Assembly (NCBI RefSeq): GCF_003003995.1 | Contig: NZ_PVWF01000015.1 | Coordinates: 1-58,673, forward strand | DNA: 58,673 nt | Direction of reading: 5' to 3' | Source: Pleurocapsa sp. CCALA 161 | Lineage (GTDB): Bacteria; Cyanobacteriota; Cyanobacteriia; Cyanobacteriales; Xenococcaceae | Part shown: positions 9,722 through 18,114 of the stretch, piece by piece | Layout of the letters: each line of letters begins with the position of its first letter | Position numbering within the stretch: the stretch's first letter is position 1 | Program-made: the position numbers and the translations under genes | The notes under the pieces: generated by a model | What the model was told of the DNA's origin: nothing | Seen by the model: only the letters and a program-made list of their open reading frames with translations | Database searches by the model: none

Positions 9722-12340
9722 CTACTTACGGCTTAAGCGATCGCCTTGGCGACAAATTAAGTCATAATCACAATAACGACAGGCTTGACGATCTAGATCG
9801 GGGGCAATGGGATAATGTCCTAGGCTCAAATGATTTTTTACCTGTTGGGCAAAAGCGGCTAATTCGGCAGGATCTTTTTGCGGACGACTAATGGTTTTTT
9901 GTTTAGTCAGAGAATAGTAGGCTGCTGTGTCAATCACTGCTTCGGGGTATCGCTGGGAGATCGCATCTTGATAGACTGCTAGTTGAATATCTAGATTAGC
10001 TTTGCCTGTGGCATCTTTGACCCCAGCGGGAGTTGCTCCACTAGTTTTGTAATCAATTATAGTTAAACCTGTGGGAGTGCGATCGATTCTGTCTACCTGT
10101 CCTTTGATCTGCAAACCATGCCACTCCATTGCAAACTTAGTTTCAGTCGCCATTACTTCTCTGGCTGGAGGTAGAAATTCGACGCTAGCAAGGTTAAGGG
10201 CAAGCAAGTTTAAATGTTCTTGGCGCTGAAATTTCCATCCTGATAATTCAGTCAGTTTTAATTCCTGTTCGCTAGTCGCAAAGGCTTGGGCTAATTGTTC
10301 TTGATTAAATTGAGCTAAGTCGCTAGCGGTTTTAATCCCCGTCAAAGCTAATTCTAGACAACGATGGTAGAGATTCCCCCGCATGGCAGCCACGAGATCT
10401 GATTCTGCTTCAATTAATTCTTTTAGCCTCAGTAAGCGCCTACTAAACCATTTAAAGGGACATTGCCCCAGTTGGGTTAATTGAGAAGCACTGAAAATTT
10501 TACTTTGGGGATCGATACTAATACCGATGACACCATCATACTGATCGGGCGCGATCGCACTTTCTCGATTATTCTCTACTTTTAAGGCATGAGCAATTTC
10601 TGGCATTAACCATGAGCTATCTGACTGCCATAAATTTGGTTGGCGCAGATATAGCTGACGCGCTTGCTCGATACTTGCTATGGGCAAATTCTCGACTGGA
10701 CTTGGTTTTAAGCCTAAACATGCTAAATAAGGACTTGCGATCACACAATTGCGTTCAATTAATTCAGGATAAGAAAAGCTAATTTGCTCCGTCGGCACAT
10801 TTAACAGATTGTAAAAATCAAAAGTTTCTTTTGAAGCAAGCTCTACCGCTGTTGATATATTTAACCCCTGTTTAGCTAACTGCTTACGATGATGAAAATC
10901 TAAAATAGGATCATCGGCGATCGCTGCTGGCAAAATCCCCGCACCACAACCTAAGATAAATACATAGGAATAATGCGTTCCTAATATAGATGTGGGGCAA
11001 TGTAGCTCAATTCCTCCCTGCCCAGGTTGAACAGGAATAGTCAATAAAGCTAATATTTCGCTAATTTCCTGGCAAAAAGCCTGTTTACTAGAATGATGCG
11101 ATCCATTTTTGCTTAATTCTTTTAATCCTGACTGTAATCGATAGTAAGCTAATATTTCTCGCGCCCAAGATTTGGCATTTTCTAAAACATTCCAAGCCGA
11201 CAAGATTTCTAATAGACGATTAACCCAATTGCGAGGATGACTAGTTTTCAAATCGAGCAGGCTTAAATCTACTCCTAACTCCTGCCAAGCATTCAAGCCT
11301 TGAGGATGGGTTTCTCTAGCTCGTTTCCAGATCTGAGCCGAGAGATACTTAGCTAAAGGGTGAGACAGTAATTTAGCCGTTGCTTCAAAAGGAAAGTTAT
11401 CTCGAACAACCTCCAGCAATAGCTCGATCCAAGCACCCAGACGAGTTTGCTGCAAAGGAACTTCATAGGATAACTGCACTGATAAACTGTATTCCCAGGC
11501 AAGATTAATTAAAGTCTCTCCATATAACTGTGGTTCTCTTGTCACCAAGACAATATCTTGAGCAGCAACCCCTTGAGACTGCAAAACTTTGGCTTGAGTT
11601 AATACACTTCTTACTTCTTGTTCTAAATTAGGATAAACATTTAACTTGACTCTTGAAGGCAGAAGCGACGTCTGTTGAAAATCTCTAAAACACTGTCTTA
11701 GCTGATGATTAATTGCTGTAATATTTGCTGACTTACCCGCTAATAATTCCCATCCCTGAGACTGCAACCAACTTAAAGCCTGGTAATTTTGAGGATATAA
11801 ATCATCTAAGGGTAATACTAAAATACTATCTTGTTTGGCGATCGCATTAATTAACGCTAATTCATCTTGCCCAGGAGTAAAATAACCATAAAAAACATAG
11901 GCTTTCTGGTAAGCAATATGAATCGCACCCTGCCAATATAACTCTGCTGCATCAACGCGTTTAACTTGTCGCAACTGGTGGCGATAAGCAGCAGCCAGAT
12001 TACCCAACTGCTGAATCCGTGGCTCTAAACTTGTCTGTAGTTTCGTCAACTCAACGCCACTACGAAACAGCTCTTTAATTGTGCCTAAAAAAGCTTTCGC
12101 TGTTCCTTCAATATCATTAGTATCAACTACTTCCCGCACCGCATTTTGCAATAAACGCCGACTTAATAGCGCTGAAGCAACTCCCATACCCCGATGACGA
12201 ACAATATTTTGGGTCAAACTTTCTAAACTGTAGTGGGGTACTTTCAGATAAGAAGCGATCGCTTTACTGGGTGTAATTACCTGAAACCTATACTCAGAAG
12301 ATACGGTAGAAGGAACTTCAGGTAAGATATATCTGCCCAT
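9722..12340 (-). CDS. AddB-like PD-(D/E)XK nuclease/helicase-fold protein
   Basis: An 872-residue protein resembling the AddB/RecB-family nuclease partner of helicase-nuclease complexes that process DNA ends for recombination. The C-terminal quarter (about 640-870) holds the nuclease: a first cysteine in QCPFKWF, GNLYHRCLE, VDRID, the catalytic IIDYKTS, the QLAVY motif and a closing CRYCDYDLIC cluster. The four cysteines fit the iron-sulfur staple of AddB. The N-terminal part is helicase-like without an intact Walker A. No addA is nearby. A second, diverged copy of the first ~35 codons lies at 15334-15440 beyond the accessory island. Confidence 0.8.
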   Translation of the reverse strand: MGRYILPEVPSTVSSEYRFQVITPSKAIASYLKVPHYSLESLTQNIVRHRGMGVASALLSRRLLQNAVREVVDTNDIEGTAKAFLGTIKELFRSGVELTKLQTSLEPRIQQLGNLAAAYRHQLRQVKRVDAAELYWQGAIHIAYQKAYVFYGYFTPGQDELALINAIAKQDSILVLPLDDLYPQNYQALSWLQSQGWELLAGKSANITAINHQLRQCFRDFQQTSLLPSRVKLNVYPNLEQEVRSVLTQAKVLQSQGVAAQDIVLVTREPQLYGETLINLAWEYSLSVQLSYEVPLQQTRLGAWIELLLEVVRDNFPFEATAKLLSHPLAKYLSAQIWKRARETHPQGLNAWQELGVDLSLLDLKTSHPRNWVNRLLEILSAWNVLENAKSWAREILAYYRLQSGLKELSKNGSHHSSKQAFCQEISEILALLTIPVQPGQGGIELHCPTSILGTHYSYVFILGCGAGILPAAIADDPILDFHHRKQLAKQGLNISTAVELASKETFDFYNLLNVPTEQISFSYPELIERNCVIASPYLACLGLKPSPVENLPIASIEQARQLYLRQPNLWQSDSSWLMPEIAHALKVENNRESAIAPDQYDGVIGISIDPQSKIFSASQLTQLGQCPFKWFSRRLLRLKELIEAESDLVAAMRGNLYHRCLELALTGIKTASDLAQFNQEQLAQAFATSEQELKLTELSGWKFQRQEHLNLLALNLASVEFLPPAREVMATETKFAMEWHGLQIKGQVDRIDRTPTGLTIIDYKTSGATPAGVKDATGKANLDIQLAVYQDAISQRYPEAVIDTAAYYSLTKQKTISRPQKDPAELAAFAQQVKNHLSLGHYPIAPDLDRQACRYCDYDLICRQGDRLSRK
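12190..12296 (-). repeat. Direct repeat copy A, inside AddB-like gene 5' end
   Basis: This segment of the AddB-like coding sequence (about codons 15-50) recurs at 15334-15440 with roughly ten mismatches over 107 bases by eye. Both copies have the same orientation. They enclose the accessory genes between 12.3 and 15.3 kb. Confidence 0.85.
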
Positions 12341-12735
12341 AATTTAAATAAAAATTAAATAATAAAAGCTGTTGAACCAGTAACAGGAGAATCTTTTTTC
12401 CTTCAGTTTTTTCACACTAAGATTGCCTACTAGCATTAGTGTGGAATGGTTTGAAGTGTTTATCTTGGTAATTTTTGCCATTTTCAGTATTTAGATTAAT
12501 TCTAATGGAGGTATAGTTATAAATTTTAACCAGGCATTAGGTTTACAGTGATCTTGCCTATGCACGGTTGATCGCTGCTACTTCACAGGAAGTATTGAGG
12601 CTGTTAGGGATTATTATGCGAGTGGGAATTTAGTGGTGAGGATTGTAGAAATTAAGTAACTATAATTGATTGATCGCTTCTGAAAAAAATAGGGAACTAT
12701 ACGCATAGTGTCATAAATAGTTCAAGCGGTAAAAA
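12341..12735. other. Spacer with a gene remnant
   Basis: About 395 bases between the AddB-like start and the next gene. Most is AT-rich with no features. At 12573-12659 a short frame without a start encodes RCYFTGSIEAVRDYYASGNL followed by VVRIVEIK and a stop. It looks like the tail of a real protein, but I do not recognise the family. The remainder probably holds the promoters of the divergent neighbours. Confidence 0.4.
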
Positions 12736-13722
12736 GTGAATCAATTACAGATAAGTAAAGAACGTTGGTTGTACGAACGATTAAAAAAAGAAAATCCTAG
12801 TGCAAACCCCCAATTTTCCTTTGATGCTACCTGCAATTGGCTTCGAGCTATTGCTCTATTGTGCGAAATTAATAGCTTTGAAAAAATTCAACTTTCGGAA
12901 TTTTATAAATCTGTTCAGCGTCGAACGGTAAATAGAACTGCCGACACATTGGTTTTTGAACAAGCATTTATGAGTTTTCATAACCTGGCAGGACTCGAAG
13001 CAATAAAGATAAATCAAGACTACCACTGTAATCTAATTCAGTCGGCAATAATAAATTGGTATTACGGAATTTACTTTGCAGCTAGTGCGATGATTACTGC
13101 TGGCGATGGCTCTTATCCTCAAGACCATGCAAGCACCGCCAATGCTTGGACTCAACACTTTGTAATTACCAAGAAAATTGTTTACCCATTTAATCTGTAC
13201 TTACCAACTTTGGTAGAAAAAGAATATAAGGTCGAAGTAGAAAAACTTCGGCAAGGAAACGCATCTTCAGTGCATGAGTCACCAATCGATGAAGGTTCTG
13301 CTCATAGCGTTTGTATATCCTTTTTAAAAGGCTCTGCGGATTGGTACAGAGAAAAAAAACAAACCGAAATTCTCAAATGTACAGAGTTTCAAAACAAAGG
13401 ATTTACTAACTTTCGGAAGCTTGAAGCTCGAAAAATAAGAGATTATCGTCTACAAAAGAAAAAAGTTAGTTTTCTTCATCAGGCGTTTCGCTTTCGAGGA
13501 AAAGCTAATTACCGCGATGCCATCTATCTCTCATACGGTGAAAAGCGAGAACAAGAAATTACTAATCTAATAGAAGATTTGTACTTTACATTACATTGTT
13601 TTCTCAGCATGGCATCGCACTATTGTTCTAAACGTGTAGAAAGACAAACTTGGTTACAGTTTTCCCAAGACATAGAAAAAAATAAGCTTGTATCTACATC
13701 TACTATACTTTTTCAAGTGTAA
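12736..13722 (+). CDS. Hypothetical protein of accessory island
   Basis: A 328-residue protein with a GTG start, mostly alpha-helical. The central part (about 95-150, QSAIINWYYGIYFAASAMIT) and the C-terminal part (about 265-305, with FTLHCFLSMASHY) look like helical-bundle units. The overall look loosely recalls HEPN-type proteins, but no R-x4-6-H catalytic motif can be fixed with confidence. No signal or TM segment is convincing. It sits in the island between the two AddB-like repeat copies, next to a decayed ATPase gene and a toxin-antitoxin pair, so a role in defence is possible. This is inference from context only. Confidence 0.55.
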   Translation: MNQLQISKERWLYERLKKENPSANPQFSFDATCNWLRAIALLCEINSFEKIQLSEFYKSVQRRTVNRTADTLVFEQAFMSFHNLAGLEAIKINQDYHCNLIQSAIINWYYGIYFAASAMITAGDGSYPQDHASTANAWTQHFVITKKIVYPFNLYLPTLVEKEYKVEVEKLRQGNASSVHESPIDEGSAHSVCISFLKGSADWYREKKQTEILKCTEFQNKGFTNFRKLEARKIRDYRLQKKKVSFLHQAFRFRGKANYRDAIYLSYGEKREQEITNLIEDLYFTLHCFLSMASHYCSKRVERQTWLQFSQDIEKNKLVSTSTILFQV

Positions 13723-13744
13723 AAAGAATTAAATAAAATGCAAA

Positions 13745-14116
13745 CTACAGTTCAATTTTTTCCAGTTCGCGATCGGCAATTGTCCATAGTTCACTTAATA
13801 CACTATTTGTGTTCCACTGATAAGCTCCTAGTAAAAACATCGTGTAATCATCTTGTTTATCTTTGATCTCTGGAAACGATGTTAAAACAAGTTGCATTGG
13901 TTGACCTTCAGTAGGACAGTTATAAGCATATTCAGATGAATAACACTCTTTCCAAAAAGTATAGGTAACTTCATGTATTTTGATTAGTTTTTCAAAGGCT
14001 TCTTTCTCTTTTTCATCCTCTATTTGTTTGTAAGCATATTTTAGATCTGCAAGCGAATTCCCGTATTCAATTTGGTTGATGCCTACTTCTGTCTTAGTCT
14101 GAAGTTTATCTAGCAA
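13745..14116 (-). CDS. Hypothetical protein, possibly 5'-truncated
   Basis: A 123-residue acidic helical protein. The only usable start is TTG at 14116. The frame stays open upstream for about 20 more codons (through EKISEEALETKK) to a stop, without any ATG or GTG. The real N-terminus may therefore have been lost when the neighbouring DNA was rearranged. Segments such as DLKYAYKQIEDEKEKEAFEK predict long helices; no domain is recognised. It converges tail-to-tail with the gene at 12736-13722 and diverges from the ATPase remnant starting near 14132. Confidence 0.5.
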   Translation of the reverse strand: MLDKLQTKTEVGINQIEYGNSLADLKYAYKQIEDEKEKEAFEKLIKIHEVTYTFWKECYSSEYAYNCPTEGQPMQLVLTSFPEIKDKQDDYTMFLLGAYQWNTNSVLSELWTIADRELEKIEL

Positions 14117-14131
14117 CTTTTTAGTTTCTAA

Positions 14132-14599
14132 TGCTTCTTCGCTAATTTTTCCGTAGCATCAAGTAAATACTATGATTTCAATATTCGTGATGTCAGCCCA
14201 AAAGGAGCAGTAATGACCGCCGATCCTAAGAAAAAATATGAACAACTCTCAGGTTTTTTTGGTTTAGCAATTTATGATAATGGCGAATACTCAAGCCGAA
14301 TCTGTGAATTAGAGAAACCTGTTACTAGCTATGATGATATTAACGATATAGAGATTAAAGACTGTGACGTTTACTAATCATATAAGCTACTTAGGAGAAG
14401 GCTCTATTGGAATCCTGAAACCGTACCCAACAGTCATATCGTCGCCATCGGTGCATCGGGCAGTGGTAAAACTCAGACCTTGAAGGCGATTACACAGTTG
14501 CGTATGCAGAAGCGATCGCTTCTACCGAAACTTAGAACTGCTCAACCAAATAAAACTGATAACCTAGATGATATAAAGCTCGCTTTTCAACCAATTTAA
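14132..14599 (+). pseudogene. Remnant of a HerA/DptH-like ATPase gene
   Basis: One continuous reading frame is interrupted by a stop at 14375-14377. The first part (14132-14377) ends LEKPVTSYDDINDIEIKDCD. After the stop the same frame reads YWNPETVPNSHIVAIGAS and continues GSGKTQTLKAI, a Walker A P-loop, then loses similarity and ends at 14597-14599. The context of the P-loop resembles HerA/FtsK-type ATPases, such as DptH of phosphorothioation-dependent restriction; this is recall, not a search result. Nothing of the rest of the ATPase remains. From ATG 14213 a 54-residue peptide could still be made. The remnant's stop overlaps the start of the antitoxin gene (TAATG). Confidence 0.55.
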
Positions 14600-14829
14600 T
14601 GACTAAAACCATAACTGCCACCTTTGACGGCGAATATTTACGTCCAGATAATCCTGTAGACCTTCAGCCCAACCAACGTTATCTAATCACCATTCAACCA
14701 GAAACAGAAACTCAGACTCCTGAAAGCGGTTGGTCAGCAATAGAAGCCCTTGCTGGAACAGTAGAAGCTCCTGCCGATTGGTCGATAGAACACGATCACT
14801 ATTTGTACGGTAGTCCCAAACAAAACTAG
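14599..14829 (+). CDS. Antitoxin, AF2212/DUF104-like
   Basis: A 76-residue protein with the typical start of the AF2212-like antitoxin family: MTKTITATFDGEYLRP, then PVDLQPNQRYLITI. That part is a small beta-barrel; an acidic, flexible tail (about 40-76) would contact the toxin. The next gene, 13 bases downstream, encodes a PIN-domain protein, so the two form a type II toxin-antitoxin module. As in most such pairs the antitoxin comes first. The start codon overlaps the stop of the preceding ATPase remnant, so the module may have been captured within that gene. Confidence 0.75.
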   Translation: MTKTITATFDGEYLRPDNPVDLQPNQRYLITIQPETETQTPESGWSAIEALAGTVEAPADWSIEHDHYLYGSPKQN

Positions 14830-14842
14830 TTAGCTTGTATTA

Positions 14843-15256
14843 ATGACCAGCGAAAGATATTTTCTAGACACCGTATTTATTCAGGCTTTACTCAACAAAC
14901 GAGATTGGTATCATCAATCTGCACTTCAACTTCTAACTCAGGTTAAAGCTGCGTCTGAAGTTTGGCTAACCGAAGCTATTTTAGTAGAGGTAGGCAATGC
15001 TTTAAGTGCAATAAATCGCCAAGCAGCAACCACATTTATTCAGCAGTGTTATAACACTCCCAACATCATATTAGTCAGTGTTGACACCGTACTTTTACAA
15101 CGTGCTTTGGAACTATACAGTTCAAGGGGCGATAAAAGTTGGGGTTTGACTGATTGTATTTCTTTTGTAGTTATGCAAGACCAGAATTTAACTGATGCTC
15201 TCACAGCAGATCGTCATTTTGTGCAAGCAGGTTATCGAGCCTTAATGCTGGAGTAA
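14843..15256 (+). CDS. vapC: PIN-domain toxin (VapC-like ribonuclease)
   Basis: A 137-residue PIN-domain protein, expected to be a Mg2+-dependent endoribonuclease held inactive by the upstream antitoxin. The acidic active-site residues are visible: Asp in FLDTVF (residue 8), Glu in LVEVGNAL (about 47), Asp in GLTDCIS (about 101) and Asp in ALTADRHF (about 120). Length and order are normal. The gene lies 13 bases after its antitoxin in the same orientation, indicating co-transcription. It is the last intact gene of the island, followed within 80 bases by the duplicated AddB-like fragment. Confidence 0.85.
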   Translation: MTSERYFLDTVFIQALLNKRDWYHQSALQLLTQVKAASEVWLTEAILVEVGNALSAINRQAATTFIQQCYNTPNIILVSVDTVLLQRALELYSSRGDKSWGLTDCISFVVMQDQNLTDALTADRHFVQAGYRALMLE

Positions 15257-15333
15257 TCAGTCATCAGTCATCAACTTCTTGGTCACTGTTTACTGATGAA
15301 AAAATGCTCACCAATTTAACCACAAGTCCAAAC

Positions 15334-15440
15334 CACGACGACGAACAATATTTTGGGTTAAGCTTTCTAAACTGTAGTGGGGTACTTTCAGATAAGAGGC
15401 GATCGCTTTACTGGGAGTAATCGCCTGAAACCTGTACTCA
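15334..15440 (-). pseudogene. Duplicated 5' fragment of the AddB-like gene (repeat copy B)
   Basis: On the minus strand this segment encodes EYRFQAITPSKAIASYLKVP followed by HYSLESLTQNIVRRRG. The functional gene at 9722-12340 has the same residues with two changes (V to A, H to R). Most of the roughly ten base differences are synonymous third-position changes, so the copy diverged while it was still part of a working gene. It ends abruptly on both sides. It most likely marks the boundary where the accessory island entered, or a scar of recombination between diverged alleles. Confidence 0.85.
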
Positions 15441-15455
15441 TATGGCTTAGTATAA

Positions 15456-16199
15456 CTACTTAACTTTACCAAAACGGCGATCGCGTTGCTGAAAAGCGAC
15501 TATAGCTCGATCGAGCTGGTCATTATCAAAATCAGGCCAGAGAGTCTCGGTAACATATATTTCTGTGTAGGCTAGCTGCCATAGCATAAAGTTACTTAAG
15601 CGCATTTCCCCACTAGTACGAATCAATAGATCGGGATCGGGACTAGCAGAAGTATAGAGATGTTGAGAGATAGTCTGGTCGTTGATGGAGTCGGTGGATA
15701 GTTCACCCTGCTGTACTTTTTGGGCGATCGCTTTACAGGCATGAATCATCTCATGACGACTACCGTAGTTAATTGCCACATTAAAAAAGACTCCTTGATT
15801 ATGCTTTGTGCGCTCCATTGAGTGATGCATTTCCTGTTGTAGGGAGGGGGGTAAAGGAGTCAAGTCGCCAATAAAATTAATGCAGACTTCTTCTGCTTCC
15901 ATCTCCTTTAATTCTTTCTGCAACAGCCTTTCAAATAAACTCATCAAAAAGCTAACTTCCCCTGTGGGACGACCCCAGTTTTCGGTTGAAAAGGCATAAG
16001 CAGTTAAGGTTTTTATCCCTAAATCCTTACAGTAGCGCAATATTTCCTTGAGGGCATTAGCACCTCGGCGATGTCCTTCAATGCGGGGTAATCCTCTTTG
16101 TTTTGCCCAACGACCATTACCATCCATGATCACAGCAACGTGGTTCGGCAATTTAGCTTGGTTGACTTGGGTTGATTTGGTGATTAATTGAGCTGTCAT
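15456..16199 (-). CDS. uppS: Isoprenyl transferase (undecaprenyl diphosphate synthase)
   Basis: A 247-residue cis-prenyltransferase that extends farnesyl diphosphate with isopentenyl diphosphate to make the C55 lipid carrier for peptidoglycan and glycan assembly. Seen in the sequence: the catalytic-Asp motif [19 protein letters not shown] at about residues 21-39, FSTENWGRP (about 70), INYGSR (about 143), [17 protein letters not shown] (about 191-207) and [12 protein letters not shown]. Length is standard. It is transcribed toward the AddB-like fragment, which begins 16 bases beyond its stop codon. Confidence 0.96.
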   Translation of the reverse strand: MTAQLITKSTQVNQAKLPNHVAVIMDGNGRWAKQRGLPRIEGHRRGANALKEILRYCKDLGIKTLTAYAFSTENWGRPTGEVSFLMSLFERLLQKELKEMEAEEVCINFIGDLTPLPPSLQQEMHHSMERTKHNQGVFFNVAINYGSRHEMIHACKAIAQKVQQGELSTDSINDQTISQHLYTSASPDPDLLIRTSGEMRLSNFMLWQLAYTEIYVTETLWPDFDNDQLDRAIVAFQQRDRRFGKVK

Positions 16200-16262
16200 A
16201 AAAAATTATTTTAAGTTCAAAGATTATCAGAGATTAAATTTAAAAAGCAAGAGTAGTGCTAC

Positions 16263-17264
16263 TTAGGAAATAATTATTTTAGGCTGATGGCGTTCAAAAT
16301 TATTGTTCCCAAAAAATTTTGGAGTTGAGCAACATGAGTGTAAATACTCTGGAGTTAATTGACCACTCCAATCCCACATTCGTTTTAAAATCCACATAAA
16401 AGTGTAAATCAATTCACCTCGCTCCAAAACTGACCAAGATTGCCAATTTAAAACGGACATCATACGTTGAAATGTAGATTTAATATTTGCTGGAGATTTA
16501 ATTGTTGACGACTTATAGAATACAGGCAAGATAGTATGAATTTGGCTAAGAAGATAGCGAATTAACTGCTCCGTACTATCGGGATAGAGCCACATTCCCA
16601 TCCCCCAGAATTTTGTCAGGTGATTTACCTCGTCCTGCAATAGTTCTCCTAGTACTTGTTGGATAGTTCCCGTCGTATGAGACATTAGCCATAGATATAA
16701 ACAAACTGCACCATATTCGGTAATTACCCGATGTAGTCCATGTTGATATAAATCTTGATAGGCATTGATCCAAGGTTGATAACTTTTAGCAATTTTGGCT
16801 TGAGGCGTAACTGATTTGTTGGCTAGCAGTTGATAAAGTTTGATTAAGGCTGGACTATGCTGACGCTCTTCTTTTTCCCACAAACCTAATTCAATGATGG
16901 TGTCTGCTTCCACCACACCCCCGACAAACCTTGCCATACTAGGATGAATTGGTTCAAGATACTGTCTACTGGTTTGGGTATAGTCTCTGATCGGTGCTTC
17001 CGTATCCAACGCACCTTTGATAATAGACAAAAAAATATCCAGTTCAAGACCAACAATCTGTTCTGGATGAATATCTTGCCAATTAATTATTGACCATTTA
17101 CGGGGTTGCGGATGCTCAAATTGCCGAGGTAAATCTTCTAGGCGATCGCCTAATTGGTCGTAACTTAAATATCGATCGATTAAATAATTAATCCTCGCTT
17201 TAGTTTGAAAAAAATTAGGGTGAAAACAAACCTCTCCCGCTAAATCTCTAGTTGCTCGATCCAT
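16263..17264 (-). CDS. Ferritin-like di-iron protein
   Basis: A 333-residue helical protein with motifs of the ferritin-like four-helix bundle. An early acidic helix ends in EADTIIELGLWEKEERQHSP, giving E and ExxH ligands near residues 119-134. A second pair is ITEYGAV and DEVNH near 183-214. That is the E/EExxH...E/DExxH ligand pattern of di-iron carboxylate proteins related to ferritins, rubrerythrins and acyl-ACP desaturases. The substrate is unknown and there is no signal or clear TM. It is probably co-transcribed with uppS, 63 bases downstream. Family is fairly sure, function is not. Confidence 0.62.
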   Translation of the reverse strand: MDRATRDLAGEVCFHPNFFQTKARINYLIDRYLSYDQLGDRLEDLPRQFEHPQPRKWSIINWQDIHPEQIVGLELDIFLSIIKGALDTEAPIRDYTQTSRQYLEPIHPSMARFVGGVVEADTIIELGLWEKEERQHSPALIKLYQLLANKSVTPQAKIAKSYQPWINAYQDLYQHGLHRVITEYGAVCLYLWLMSHTTGTIQQVLGELLQDEVNHLTKFWGMGMWLYPDSTEQLIRYLLSQIHTILPVFYKSSTIKSPANIKSTFQRMMSVLNWQSWSVLERGELIYTFMWILKRMWDWSGQLTPEYLHSCCSTPKFFGNNNFERHQPKIIIS

Positions 17265-17375
17265 ATTATTTCCTCTTGACTGACTTGAGATACAGCTTAG
17301 GTAAATTCCCGTAGTTTGTCTGTCGGGGAAAGTCGGGAGTTTTTAAGTCGGAAAAAGTCGGCAAGTTATTGCTAG

Positions 17376-17954
17376 TTATTTTTTCTTTTGGTAAATTCTT
17401 GCCTGGCGCATGTTTGAGGATTTGGTCTTAACTTTGCTCAGTCTAGTTTTCAGGCGTTGCCTACGGTAAGAATTAAGCCAATCACTAATGCTGTGGCTCA
17501 TAGCGCCAATTTCTAAACCAATCAAGAAGGCTGCTGTTTCGTGGGGATATTTGTTAATTAATAAATGTAGTTGATTTCGCACAAAATCTTGCCAATTCCA
17601 GGCAAAACCAAAACAAAGTTGAGCGATCGCCACTCCTAGAGTACTAATCACAGAAATAATGCAAAATAGATAAAGTAGCCTGACACAAGTACCGATAATC
17701 AATCCGTGAGAAAAGAGCGAACGATGGCGCAAGCAGCGACGATAGGGCAGCCAAATACCGCGAATTATCCCCCAGCGTTTATATTGCAGCGAATGAATAT
17801 CAAGATCGGGTCCAAACATCATCCCGCTAAATAAATATCCACAAGCTAAAATCAAAGTTAGTTCAGCGCTGCGGTTAGTTAAGCAGTAAGTAATTCCTCC
17901 TACCCAAGGTAAGAGCTTAATAGTAATGCGATCGTGTACGATTCCTGAAGGCAT
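17376..17954 (-). CDS. DUF2227 putative metal-binding membrane protein
   Basis: A 192-residue protein of the DUF2227 type, similar to membrane-bound metal-dependent hydrolases. It starts MPSGIVHDRIT, and a GPDLDIHSLQYKRWG segment provides Asp and His residues. RHRSLFSHG is a conserved Arg/His motif, and a later SHSISDW supplies another His-Asp pair. Two to three hydrophobic stretches (about 28-50, 88-120) suggest membrane association. The His/Asp ligands are kept, so metal binding is plausible; no reaction is established. The tail is strongly basic. Confidence 0.8.
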   Translation of the reverse strand: MPSGIVHDRITIKLLPWVGGITYCLTNRSAELTLILACGYLFSGMMFGPDLDIHSLQYKRWGIIRGIWLPYRRCLRHRSLFSHGLIIGTCVRLLYLFCIISVISTLGVAIAQLCFGFAWNWQDFVRNQLHLLINKYPHETAAFLIGLEIGAMSHSISDWLNSYRRQRLKTRLSKVKTKSSNMRQARIYQKKK

Positions 17955-18114
17955 AATTCAGCGATCAAATGAGCAATTAACTTTATCTTTTTATCTTGTT
18001 AGGGTAAAGGACTTTTAAGATAATGCACAGTGGCAAGGGAAGAGAAAATAAGGCAAAGAGTTTAATACTTTGGTAATCTTACTTACAGTAAATTCTTCAA
18101 CAGGTGATTGGGTA

